Positions 55,975-64,000 of a stretch of 64,000 nucleotides of DNA are shown piece after piece. The stretch comes from a virus. The first letter of the stretch is position 1; each line of letters begins with the position of its first letter. The notes beneath the pieces are model-generated. The model did not search any database and was not told the origin of the DNA. It worked only from the letters and a program-made list of their open reading frames with translations. Where the stretch lies: positions 1-64,000 of the IMG/VR virus record IMGVR_UViG_3300013127_000002. One strand, 5' to 3'. The position numbers were made by a program, and so were the translations under genes.

Positions 55975-56502
55975 ATGCCCAAGAACGTAGAGCTGGACCT
56001 CAAGAGAATTGACATGTTGTTTAACCTTTTGACCTCTCTCGGGAGCATACAACAGGCCAAGTTGTCTTACGCTATCGCCAAGAACAAGAACCACCTCAAG
56101 ACGTTTTTAGAGGCATACCAAGAGGCAATCAAGCCTCCGCAGACTGTTTTGGATTTCGAAAAAGCCCGACAGAAACTTCTGGAAGAAAGTGCAGAGAAGG
56201 ACTCCAAGGGCAAGCCTAAGAAGGTTCCTGTTCCTGGGCGTACCGGGGTTTGGCAGTATATTCTGGCCAACGAGGAGGATTATCAGGATGCCCTGGAGGC
56301 TCTCAAGTTGGAGCATGAACAGGGGGTTCATGACCTAGAAGAGCTGGAAGCGAAACAGAAGCAGCTATTGGAGGAGATGGAGACCGTGAGCCTTCATCAA
56401 ATCAAGTACTCTGATCTCAAAGAAGATGCGCAAGGTAACTTCCCGATTAGCTCATCGCAGTTGAGTGATTTGTTGGATATTGGTATTATTGTAGAGGATT
56501 GA
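55975..56502 (+). CDS. Coiled-coil protein
   Basis: 175 residues, AAAAAGGAGCATGTT upstream. A helical first half (LKRIDMLFNLLTSLGSIQQA) and a long coiled coil around residues 105-145 (DLEELEAKQKQLLEEMETVS). Between fibres and the tail lysin; structural role inferred. Confidence 0.6.
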   Translation: MPKNVELDLKRIDMLFNLLTSLGSIQQAKLSYAIAKNKNHLKTFLEAYQEAIKPPQTVLDFEKARQKLLEESAEKDSKGKPKKVPVPGRTGVWQYILANEEDYQDALEALKLEHEQGVHDLEELEAKQKQLLEEMETVSLHQIKYSDLKEDAQGNFPISSSQLSDLLDIGIIVED

Positions 56503-56524
56503 TTTTCCTTCATGAGGCTAGCAC

Positions 56525-56956
56525 ATGACCTATTTTGGCGGTTGCGGAATCGATTCCTGCGGGAGGTCTGAGTGCGGTAACGCCAAGAGTGACATCGAGC
56601 CTCGCTTTTCTTTTTCCCAGCCTCCTGATCACTCGCGCAACAACCCCGTAAACGTCCAGTTGAAGTTCAACACGTATTGTTTTTCCAGTTATCTGGATGA
56701 GCATGATTCTACGTTTATGGTGGAGATCAGTGAAGACGGTGGTCTGACGTTCAACGTGGCGTACTCGGCCTTGGCTTTTGTAGCTCCGTATGACGGAGCC
56801 AACTCGAAGCTACGCCATACCGACGGGCAGACTACAACGTTCTGGATCCAGAAGACGATCCCTTGGCCTATCCGTACCAAGGTGATTATCCGGTTGACCG
56901 GGAAGGACGAATACGGCAATCCTGTAAGCAAGACCCTTCCTGTGAAATGGAGCTGA
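56525..56956 (+). CDS. Hypothetical beta-rich protein with Cys N-terminus
   Basis: 143 residues. FGGCGIDSCGRSECGNAKSD gives three or four cysteines that may bind metal, then a beta-sandwich-like body. No ideal ribosome binding site (GAGGCTAGCAC). Probably a small tail protein; no family recognised. Confidence 0.55.
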   Translation: MTYFGGCGIDSCGRSECGNAKSDIEPRFSFSQPPDHSRNNPVNVQLKFNTYCFSSYLDEHDSTFMVEISEDGGLTFNVAYSALAFVAPYDGANSKLRHTDGQTTTFWIQKTIPWPIRTKVIIRLTGKDEYGNPVSKTLPVKWS

Positions 56957-56957
56957 G

Positions 56958-57452
56958 ATGCCGTACGAATGGGAGTTCGAAACTTCCGGACGCCCGCTGA
57001 CCCCCCTCGGGAAGAAGTGCCACCGCGGCCCGATGATCGATGTCGAGGTTCGGATGTCCAAGCCGTGCTTGTCGATTCCCGAAGCCGAGCGCTTGCGGCA
57101 GCACCTCTTACAGCACATCGTGGATATCAATTACGTTGCTGTGCAGACGCGAGAAACGATTCTCAGGACGCTCAACAGCAACCTTGGTCCCATGTTCTTC
57201 AAGCTGTATTCGCGTGCTAAGGGGTTACAGGTAGAAATCTGCGAGAAGCGGAACAGCTTGATCATCGACGAAGAGCTGAAGGTCAATGACGTTTTCTACA
57301 GACAGGTGGTGGAGTCGTTGAAGAAATACAACGTATCGAAGCAGCACCTGGACCTGATGCTGGAGGGACTCGCGTCCAACAGCGCCATCATGCGTGTTGC
57401 CGCACGGTGCTCAGTGGTTCTGATGGTCACCTTCGTCGAGATGGACCTGTAA
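56958..57452 (+). CDS. Hypothetical protein
   Basis: 164 residues, one base after the previous stop. Helical and basic; LRQHLLQHIVDINYVAVQTR near residue 50 and a C-terminal helix. Directly precedes the long tail lysin gene. No domain recognised. Confidence 0.55.
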   Translation: MPYEWEFETSGRPLTPLGKKCHRGPMIDVEVRMSKPCLSIPEAERLRQHLLQHIVDINYVAVQTRETILRTLNSNLGPMFFKLYSRAKGLQVEICEKRNSLIIDEELKVNDVFYRQVVESLKKYNVSKQHLDLMLEGLASNSAIMRVAARCSVVLMVTFVEMDL

Positions 57453-57453
57453 G

Positions 57454-60400
57454 ATGTCAGAGGCGTTCACTAATTACACCGTAAACTATCCGCACCAGGC
57501 GGCGTGGATTGTGTACATGAACGGGCTGGAGGTTCCAGTCAGTAGCGTCTTCTGCGACTTCGGGGTCAACAAGATCCCGTCTTGCACTATCGACATGCCA
57601 CCGGATCCCCGCCTGACACGTTTGGGATTCGAGGACCGGATTGAGGTTGATGTCTTCTACTTGGACGAATTCCACAATCCTGACAATCCCGAGTTCTGTC
57701 TCATGGGCGAGTTTGACATCATGGGGTGGGCGTATTCGAATTCAGGATCGGGGAGGAGTCTCCGGTTCATGTGTGTCGGTACGGTCCAGATCTTCCAGCA
57801 GCTCAACATGTTTTACATGTCGGCAGTTGACGATATTGTTAACGCGTACTTGCCCGCGACAGACACCTCGGCCACTACGGTCACTCCCATGGTCTACTTT
57901 CCGGCGTCCCTGTTCCTGCAAGGTATCATGCCGAGGTTGACTGCGGAGAAGGATGTTGAGGGGGATACAGAAGTCGTAACAAGAACAGACTTTATCAAGA
58001 CCCCGTATCAATTCATCCGCAACATATTCAAGTCGATGTTGGGGAAGGTAGATGTAGGTAACGCGGACGTTAACGCTACTTCCGATCCTGCGAACATGGT
58101 TCCCCAGAGTGCCACTTCAGCGCCGGGGAGGAATTTCTTTGCCAGGTACATGAAGAGGAGGGACATCTATCGCCGGTTTGTGGGTCTTCCGTTTATAGAC
58201 AGGGACATGCAGAACCCTGTAGATGGTTGTTTTCCGCTTATCAAAGCTGTGCAGGGCACCGAGGTGCTCAATGCCATACAGAGTCAGCTCGGGGCGTCTA
58301 TCGGGTCTGCGGGGACCATCTGGGAACTTTTGCGTTCGGTACTCGGTACCATGTATATGGAGGTTGTTTCCATCCCGGCCCCCACCATCGCCATGGCGGA
58401 AAAAGAGACCGGGGTGATGGTCGATCTCTTCAAGGGTGAGCGCAATAGCGGGGATTTGATGGGAGTCATTGCGTCGAACTTCATTAAACCGCAGTGTTTC
58501 TTCGGACTCCCACCGACATGCAACATCATCTTTCCTTCGATGGTAGAGTCGTTGCATATCGAGGAGAACTACACTAATCAACCAACTCGCGTGTATCTAG
58601 GAGAGCAATTTCTATCGAACATCCTGGCGGCTAAGGCGTCGGGCAGTGCGGCACAATTGGTGACGAGTACCCTCACTACCGGATATCCCCCCGTTGTGAA
58701 GTCCCGCATGAAGCAATACATGCTCGACGCAAAGCAGAACACCAAGAACTTCCTGATCTGGCCAGAAGAGTTTTTCAGAGGTCCAGTAGTCAAGCAGGCT
58801 GCGGCTCCTCCGTGGTTGTGGATGCTCGACAAGTTCCGGGCGGCCATCGAGGGTACTTACGGTACGGGTACTGGAACTGGAGGCGGGGGAGCTGGATGGC
58901 AGTCCATGGGTGCGCGGAAAATGCGGAAGTTCATAGAGCCCTACATCCAGGAAGCGGTGTCGAATTGGCAGGTAGACCGTTACTGGATCTTGTCGACGAT
59001 TGCAAAAGAGTCCGGGTTCCATGTGCATGACGGTCGCATTCCTTCTCCGAAGGGTCAGATTTCCCGCGGTCTGATGCAGGTCAACACGGACTTGTTCTAC
59101 AACATGATCAAGCTTCTCCGAAAAGAGGGAAAGATTCCCAAGGACATGACGGATGAGCAGATCAGCTACAACGATCCTAAGTGGAACATTTTTGCAGGTG
59201 TTCGGTATGCACGACAGGTCATGAACATCTGCAAGTTGAATCCGAAGAACGTGAACCGGCAGAACCTGTTTTTCGATCCGACAAAGCCCATCAACGACAT
59301 GCACGTATTCATTGTTGGATACGGTGGGGGTATTGGTAAGGGCAAGTGGATGAAGAAGCAGATGGACGCTGGCAAGAAGCTCGGAGATTTACGGCGTACA
59401 GCAGTTAGTCGTCCTGGCAACGAGGGGTGGCAGAATTTTCTGGAGCGTGCGACTGCGAGAATGGCAAAGGCGTGGGATGCCATCAAGGCGGACGACTTGC
59501 AGATGCAGGCCAGCGAAGACCCGGCGCAAGATCTCAAAGATGTTGCTGGTGGTGATCTTCTGGCAGAAGAATACGCAGCAGGTAATCCGGACGTGGGTTC
59601 TTCACAGATGACGCCGGATCCTACGGAGAACAAGGAAAAGCCAAAGCAGATTCCCGATCCTGCACAATCGCAGAACAAGTCGGAATCCAGCCAGACTACA
59701 TCACAAACGTCTTCTTCGTCTCAGGGAGATTTCTACGACCCGTCCAAAAAACCACAACAGCCTCAGTCCATCCCGGACGCGCCCCCGGAGCAATCCCAAG
59801 TAGTAGACACTACAATCGCAGGGATGAGCCAGATGGAGCAAGATGGGCTCGGTCAACTATTTGATTACTATGCTCAGTACGAGTACTTCCGGTCTCGGTA
59901 TGAGAACCGGATTGGTGGTGCGACACTGGCGTTCAACCCGTATATAGTGCCGGCGTTTCCGGCGGTGCTGTTTGACTCGAAGTATTCCGGCGTGAGCACG
60001 ATCGGGTACATCATGAATGTTACGCACCAGATGTCCGCGAATGCGAATGCTTGCATGATGTCGACTACGGTGAATACGGCTTTCCAGCGTACCCTTCCTG
60101 AGTTTCTCGGCGATATGCGTACGGGCTGGGACGCGGCTTTCTGGGCAGACAGGCCCTTCCCGTACACGTGTTTCCCGATCGATCCGATTCCGGATGTCGC
60201 GGCGATCTTCCAGCAATTGTCGATGGCTAATCTCTTCTACGCGAAATTCTTTCACAGGGCAGCTTTGGATGTTCCGATTCCTGAAAATAAGATGGAAGAA
60301 GAGGCCAAAGCACAGGCGGAAGAGGACTGGGCTACTGAGTCCAGTGAAGCGGAGAATGCGATAGCGGATGAGAACAAGAAAGCAATGGCGGAGGCGGCCG

Positions 60401-61071
60401 GGACTACCTACCAAGATTCTGCGGTCATGGACGCAGAACAACGTAAAGAGAAGTTGAAGTCTTATAAAGGCCCGGCTTTTGTTTTCAATCTCCATCAGAT
60501 GATCAGCATCGTTAAGAAGAATCCCGAAGGTAGAGTGGTCGAAGAGGACGTACCGTTCTGGGAGTTTACCGAGGACATGGAGATCAAACCCAACCCCCGG
60601 TACCGGGAACTCTTCCGGAGTTATGACGCGGCTATGGGGTACGTTTCTCGGCCAGTCTGTACCCTCCGCGAGTACATTGCGTTGAAGCACGGGATGTCTG
60701 TAGCGGCGGCCATCGAAGCAGGGTTTGTTACAGGAGAAGAGAGGTCGTTTTACAGTCATCTCTTGAATTCTCAGGGGATAAAAAAGTTGAAAAAGGGTGG
60801 GAATACGGCCCAAGGTGGTGCCGTATTCTGGGCGAGGATCTTTACCCTCCACCAAGGTCCTGGAAGTCAGAGCGGTGACATTCAGACGATAATTCAGAAG
60901 TACTCTAACATCGGGCCGGCGGAGGAGAACTACCCGCCCATGGACCCCTGGTACATGATCGACAGGGCAAACAATCTGCCGCAGACCCGGCAAGACTGGG
61001 ATAGTATATTGTTGAGCTACCGCAATACCGTGCGGGCTCAGGGCGGGGACAAGGGAGTCCCGAGGCGTTAA
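57454..61071 (+). CDS. Tail protein with lytic transglycosylase domain
   Basis: 1205 residues. About residues 490-620 form an SLT-type domain: IAKESGFHVHDG with candidate catalytic Glu519, SRGLMQVNTDLFY (GLMQ motif) and AGVRYARQVM. The domain is set inside a long structural protein, with a Ser/Gln/Pro linker near 700-780 and further beta and helical regions. It would sit at the tail tip or baseplate hub, cutting peptidoglycan during DNA entry. Start one base after the previous stop. Confidence 0.75.
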   Translation: MSEAFTNYTVNYPHQAAWIVYMNGLEVPVSSVFCDFGVNKIPSCTIDMPPDPRLTRLGFEDRIEVDVFYLDEFHNPDNPEFCLMGEFDIMGWAYSNSGSGRSLRFMCVGTVQIFQQLNMFYMSAVDDIVNAYLPATDTSATTVTPMVYFPASLFLQGIMPRLTAEKDVEGDTEVVTRTDFIKTPYQFIRNIFKSMLGKVDVGNADVNATSDPANMVPQSATSAPGRNFFARYMKRRDIYRRFVGLPFIDRDMQNPVDGCFPLIKAVQGTEVLNAIQSQLGASIGSAGTIWELLRSVLGTMYMEVVSIPAPTIAMAEKETGVMVDLFKGERNSGDLMGVIASNFIKPQCFFGLPPTCNIIFPSMVESLHIEENYTNQPTRVYLGEQFLSNILAAKASGSAAQLVTSTLTTGYPPVVKSRMKQYMLDAKQNTKNFLIWPEEFFRGPVVKQAAAPPWLWMLDKFRAAIEGTYGTGTGTGGGGAGWQSMGARKMRKFIEPYIQEAVSNWQVDRYWILSTIAKESGFHVHDGRIPSPKGQISRGLMQVNTDLFYNMIKLLRKEGKIPKDMTDEQISYNDPKWNIFAGVRYARQVMNICKLNPKNVNRQNLFFDPTKPINDMHVFIVGYGGGIGKGKWMKKQMDAGKKLGDLRRTAVSRPGNEGWQNFLERATARMAKAWDAIKADDLQMQASEDPAQDLKDVAGGDLLAEEYAAGNPDVGSSQMTPDPTENKEKPKQIPDPAQSQNKSESSQTTSQTSSSSQGDFYDPSKKPQQPQSIPDAPPEQSQVVDTTIAGMSQMEQDGLGQLFDYYAQYEYFRSRYENRIGGATLAFNPYIVPAFPAVLFDSKYSGVSTIGYIMNVTHQMSANANACMMSTTVNTAFQRTLPEFLGDMRTGWDAAFWADRPFPYTCFPIDPIPDVAAIFQQLSMANLFYAKFFHRAALDVPIPENKMEEEAKAQAEEDWATESSEAENAIADENKKAMAEAAGTTYQDSAVMDAEQRKEKLKSYKGPAFVFNLHQMISIVKKNPEGRVVEEDVPFWEFTEDMEIKPNPRYRELFRSYDAAMGYVSRPVCTLREYIALKHGMSVAAAIEAGFVTGEERSFYSHLLNSQGIKKLKKGGNTAQGGAVFWARIFTLHQGPGSQSGDIQTIIQKYSNIGPAEENYPPMDPWYMIDRANNLPQTRQDWDSILLSYRNTVRAQGGDKGVPRR

Positions 61072-61073
61072 CA

Positions 61074-61775
61074 ATGACCCTTCAACGGCAACAGCAGGAC
61101 CTGGAACTCTGGCGACAGTGGAAGCAGTCGAACGACCCGGAGCATCTCAAGCTTCTGTTGGATCGCATGAATCCCCTAGTTCAACGGGAGGTCCAGAAGT
61201 GGGGTGCTGCGGTTCCCCGGGAGGCTCTCGAATCGAAGGGCAGGCTTCTGACGGTGCAAGCTCTCCGTACGTACGATCCGAGTAGAGGTGCGGCGATTGG
61301 CACACACGTAACGAGCAGGTTACGGAAGCTGTCCCGGGACGTGTATCCGTACCAGAACGTTGCTCGGTTGCCGGAAAACAAGCAGCTCCTTTACAATACG
61401 TTTCAGGTTGCGACGAACAACCTGATTGACCAACACGGAAGAGAGCCGACAGTGGACGAGCTGTCGGATGAGTTGAAGTGGCACCCCAAGAAAGTAGCTG
61501 ATTTCCAGAAGTCGTTTAGTCGAAAAGAGCTCGTGGAATCTGCCGGCGCTTTCATGGAGGAAGGGTCCGCGGATGAGGGGTTGGTGGATTTCTACCACCA
61601 CGGTTTGGCCCCGGCGGATAAGCTCATGTTTGAAGATCTCATAGGATTCAAAGGCCGGTCTGCTCTGAATAACGCCCAGTTGATGAAGAAGTACGATCTC
61701 ACACAGGGACAGCTCAGCTACAAGAAGCGCAAGTTCATCAACGACCTCCGAGACATTCAACAAGGACGACGCTGA
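61074..61775 (+). CDS. Sigma-70 family factor (phage late sigma candidate)
   Basis: 233 residues, ATG shortly after the previous stop. MNPLVQREVQKWGAAVPREA and ALRTYDPSRGAAIGTHVTSR match sigma region 2; IDQHGREPTVDELSDELKWH is typical of region 3; the C-terminal helix-turn-helix (NNAQLMKKYDLTQGQLSYKK) may be region 4. It could direct host RNA polymerase to late promoters, maybe the TAYACT boxes noted here; that pairing is inference. Its place among tail genes is unusual. Confidence 0.75.
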   Translation: MTLQRQQQDLELWRQWKQSNDPEHLKLLLDRMNPLVQREVQKWGAAVPREALESKGRLLTVQALRTYDPSRGAAIGTHVTSRLRKLSRDVYPYQNVARLPENKQLLYNTFQVATNNLIDQHGREPTVDELSDELKWHPKKVADFQKSFSRKELVESAGAFMEEGSADEGLVDFYHHGLAPADKLMFEDLIGFKGRSALNNAQLMKKYDLTQGQLSYKKRKFINDLRDIQQGRR

Positions 61776-63127
61776 TGGCGGATGAATCCCTCACGTCTCT
61801 GGCCAGCGGGGAAGTAGCGCAGGCGTTCATGGACCACATGGGCGGAGCTGCGTACATTCGGGATTACGTAGAGTCGGATGGCACGTGGATGGACATGGTG
61901 ACGCAGCTGACGCAATTCATGGAAAAGAACGTTGCGTACTACGTCAATGCCGGGGTTGTGGACGCCCCCGAAACCCAAAAACGGAGAATGATTAGCGAGG
62001 ATGGGTTTCCGGCGTACGTCAAGATCAACTATACCTTCCTTTCTCCAGGAGGATTTACGCCGTGGTCTTCGATAGAAGACCGTGAGATCAAACAAGTGGT
62101 TCTACACTCGTTCGGACAACAGTGGCATGCGTTCCAGAGCAGCGGCAAGTGGTTTGGTGTGATGAACAGTCCGGACAAGATGGAGATGTACTTCTATGAG
62201 GAGACCGGCCAGAAGATGCGCTGGATCCCCAAGGGGTCTGACCCCGACCAGGGTATGGCACACAAGGGGCGCCTAGCGGCAGCCCTGAACGCCTGCATGT
62301 TCCCCTCTCCAGGCACTGCCGGAGTACATTTCATCATCAGCAGGTCGGGGGATTTGTATATTCTGGCAGACTGTAACGACGTCATGAACTCCGCACAGGA
62401 TCTGAGCCCCACAGCATTGACGATTGCCTTGGAAGAGGCTTTGTACATCGAAGTGGAGAGCGGGCAATCCCGACCGGTTGCGACGTGGCTTCCTACGGGC
62501 AGTCCTTTAGGGACGGACGGGACGTTGGGATACTGGGATTGGTCCGAGCAACAGTACTTGACCCTCTCAATCCTTCTGAAGAAGTTGCAGACGGCGTATC
62601 CCGCGTTGGCGGTTCGGACCCACACAAGTTCGCCGGGCGAGGCTACGTCGGACTTTGTCGGCTATACAATGCATAGCCACATCTCAGGGGCGGACCCGCG
62701 GTATACCGACGTTTCCCCTCACCTCCAGACAGCAGATGCATGGACTGACTTGTTCGATCTGGTTGATCAACAGAAACAGATCACGGCCACCAACGTGTGG
62801 GTGTCTCCCGCGAAAGGGTACGAAGGTCGTCTTGCGTGGGCGGAGAACATCGTTGGGACGTTGCAGAATCTGGGCACCGCGGGGCTCACACAGCAGATGA
62901 TGACCAATCCTAGCCTGGTTTCCCTTATGGGAACATTGAGGGCGCATCGCGAGTTCCAGAACGACAATACCGCCTACAGGAAGAAGGCAGCGAAAAACGC
63001 GGCTCTGGCCAGTTCCGCCAAAAAGGTTCAGACTGGAATGGATCGTGCGGTTGACCGAGCGATGCAGTCTCCCCTGAACACTCCGTCCAAGGTCGAAGGC
63101 GAGTCCGAGTGTGAGTGGGATATATGA
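61775..63127 (+). CDS. Amidase-like protein (N-acetylmuramoyl-alanine amidase fold)
   Basis: 450 residues, start overlapping the previous TGA. QVVLHSFGQQWHAF, GVHFIISRSGDLYILADCND and TMHSHISGADPRYTDVSPH fit the order of the amidase_2/PGRP fold: an early His, a middle beta strand, then a late His and Asp/Ser. If zinc binding is kept, it cuts the amide link of peptidoglycan; if not, it binds wall. In the baseplate block, so probably virion-borne. Confidence 0.55.
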   Translation: MADESLTSLASGEVAQAFMDHMGGAAYIRDYVESDGTWMDMVTQLTQFMEKNVAYYVNAGVVDAPETQKRRMISEDGFPAYVKINYTFLSPGGFTPWSSIEDREIKQVVLHSFGQQWHAFQSSGKWFGVMNSPDKMEMYFYEETGQKMRWIPKGSDPDQGMAHKGRLAAALNACMFPSPGTAGVHFIISRSGDLYILADCNDVMNSAQDLSPTALTIALEEALYIEVESGQSRPVATWLPTGSPLGTDGTLGYWDWSEQQYLTLSILLKKLQTAYPALAVRTHTSSPGEATSDFVGYTMHSHISGADPRYTDVSPHLQTADAWTDLFDLVDQQKQITATNVWVSPAKGYEGRLAWAENIVGTLQNLGTAGLTQQMMTNPSLVSLMGTLRAHREFQNDNTAYRKKAAKNAALASSAKKVQTGMDRAVDRAMQSPLNTPSKVEGESECEWDI

Positions 63128-63135
63128 GGTGATCG

Positions 63136-63588
63136 ATGCCGAGATACGACATCCACTTCCAGCCAGTCATGCCTCCCGAAGACCAGCGCGGGTTCAAGTC
63201 GTTCACGTTCGGCTTCACGTCTGCCCTGAGAGTCCGAGGGACACAATCACTGGTTAACCGTTGGGTGAAGACGTTCTACACTCCCAAGGGTAGTGATCTT
63301 TTGCATCCAGGTTACGGGACTGATTTCGGGAGTCTGGCAGGGTCGAACATCGTTAATGACTTCTCTACGCTCCAAGATACGGTTATCATGGCCATAGACG
63401 ATGCGAGCGAGCAGGTTCGCCGTCAGGACGAGGCCGAGTCTTTGGACGATGATGAATCCTTGGAGTCTGCGGAGCTGGGCAGTTTTGTTCCAACGTCTTC
63501 AAGAGACGGTTTCGACTTTTGGGTCGTTCTTACCAACCGACTGGGAACGAGCCTACAAGTGAAATTGACCACGTTGGCTTCGAGGTAA
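63136..63588 (+). CDS. Baseplate wedge protein, gp25-like
   Basis: 150 residues, GAGGTGATCG upstream. TPKGSDLLHPGYGTDFGSLA matches the GPW/gp25 family pattern (T-x-KGE-x-x-L-x-P-x-YG). In T4, gp25 starts sheath assembly from the baseplate. An acidic linker near residues 95-115 is an addition. Next to a J-like protein as in other contractile tails. Confidence 0.75.
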   Translation: MPRYDIHFQPVMPPEDQRGFKSFTFGFTSALRVRGTQSLVNRWVKTFYTPKGSDLLHPGYGTDFGSLAGSNIVNDFSTLQDTVIMAIDDASEQVRRQDEAESLDDDESLESAELGSFVPTSSRDGFDFWVVLTNRLGTSLQVKLTTLASR

Positions 63589-63592
63589 ACAC

Positions 63593-64000
63593 ATGGCGCG
63601 TCAAATCACAGTCAGCCAGGAAGATCTCCAGAATGCCGAATCCTTTCTGGTTGAGTTTCTCGCAGAGTCAGTACCGGAAGCGTCTTTTGTTGAAGGCAGT
63701 GCGGTGCGGGATCTTGCCGTCAAGGCGTTCTCCTACATCTTCGCGTATCTCCGCAAGGAGAATGCGTTGTTGGACGCCAAGCGGTCTTTGAAGCAGGTTC
63801 TCGATGCTGCTACCAGCGGACAAGACATTACAAACGTCAATGACATCGTTGACGAGATCATGTCCAACTGGTTCATCACGCGTAGGGACGGTATCGTTGC
63901 GAGGTTGACTGCCACGTTGCATTTCAGCAAGAAGACTTCCGTATCGGTCCCCCAAGAGACGCGTTTCTGGAGGACCAGCACGCTGGCCTTCTACGTGGAT
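63593..64000 (+). CDS. Baseplate J-like protein, cut by window end
   Basis: First 136 residues visible. ESFLVEFLAESVPEASFVEG, GSAVRDLAVKAFSYIFAYL and a later GIVARLTATLHFSKKTSVSV followed by PQETRFW match the start of baseplate J/gp47 proteins, which begin with a helical domain and then a beta domain. It neighbours the gp25-like gene, the usual order. Confidence 0.7.
   Translation, partial: MARQITVSQEDLQNAESFLVEFLAESVPEASFVEGSAVRDLAVKAFSYIFAYLRKENALLDAKRSLKQVLDAATSGQDITNVNDIVDEIMSNWFITRRDGIVARLTATLHFSKKTSVSVPQETRFWRTSTLAFYVD

Noticed and set aside
59857-61074. Minus-strand open frame of 405 codons opposite the tail lysin
   Set aside because: Arg-rich shadow with no start signals; the plus-strand gene continues through it.

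Overview
The window is a continuous piece of a large tailed bacteriophage genome, very probably with a contractile tail (myovirus type). It holds about 100 tightly packed genes, most with strong AGGAGG-type ribosome binding sites and 1-8 base start/stop overlaps. The host cannot be named from this sequence. The DNA is GC-rich, and TAA, TGA and TAG are all used as ordinary stops, so the genetic code looks standard. The right end (about 42.9-64.0 kb) carries a long candidate tape measure, tail fibres, a tail protein with a lytic transglycosylase domain, a gp25-like wedge protein and a baseplate J-like protein. That identifies a phage with a baseplate.

Region by region: (1) 0-12.1 kb, rightward, is an accessory region of small genes: winged-helix proteins, a von Willebrand A protein, a divergent adenylosuccinate synthetase (PurA/PurZ family), zinc ribbons, coiled-coil proteins and an Lcl/DUF1566 protein resembling diversity-generating-retroelement targets. 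It ends in a clear terminator. (2) 12.2-13.5 kb is non-coding, purine-rich, with repeated G-run motifs and promoters. (3) 13.5-19.5 kb holds a 649-residue unknown protein, an RF1-like release factor lacking domain 1, a predicted cyclic-phosphate-processing receiver-like protein and small genes. (4) 19.56-30.5 kb is the most unusual part: a run of mostly short proteins that share one of two N-terminal tags ending in K-L and often finish in a glycine-rich hydrophobic segment. (5) 30.5-34.3 kb has a membrane HExxH protein, an AcrVA2-like protein, a zinc ribbon interrupted by an in-frame TAG and a tRNA-like stretch. (6) 34.3-42.8 kb, leftward, has a dNMP kinase, an exported transglycosylase-like enzyme, a DinG-type helicase and a family-4 uracil-DNA glycosylase. 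(7) 42.9-64.0 kb, rightward, is the tail and baseplate module, with a sigma-factor gene inside it.

Working together: the leftward block handles nucleotide supply, DNA repair and perhaps lysis. The rightward right-hand block builds the tail, fibres and baseplate and carries two wall-cutting activities for DNA entry. The sigma factor probably times late transcription. Recurring short motifs (TAYACT boxes with almost no leader; CCTTTCTTTTTGGTA) are candidate phage promoter classes. The tagged array is the best candidate for a previously undescribed system. My preferred reading is a set of co-targeted virion or prohead cargo proteins, but this is inference.
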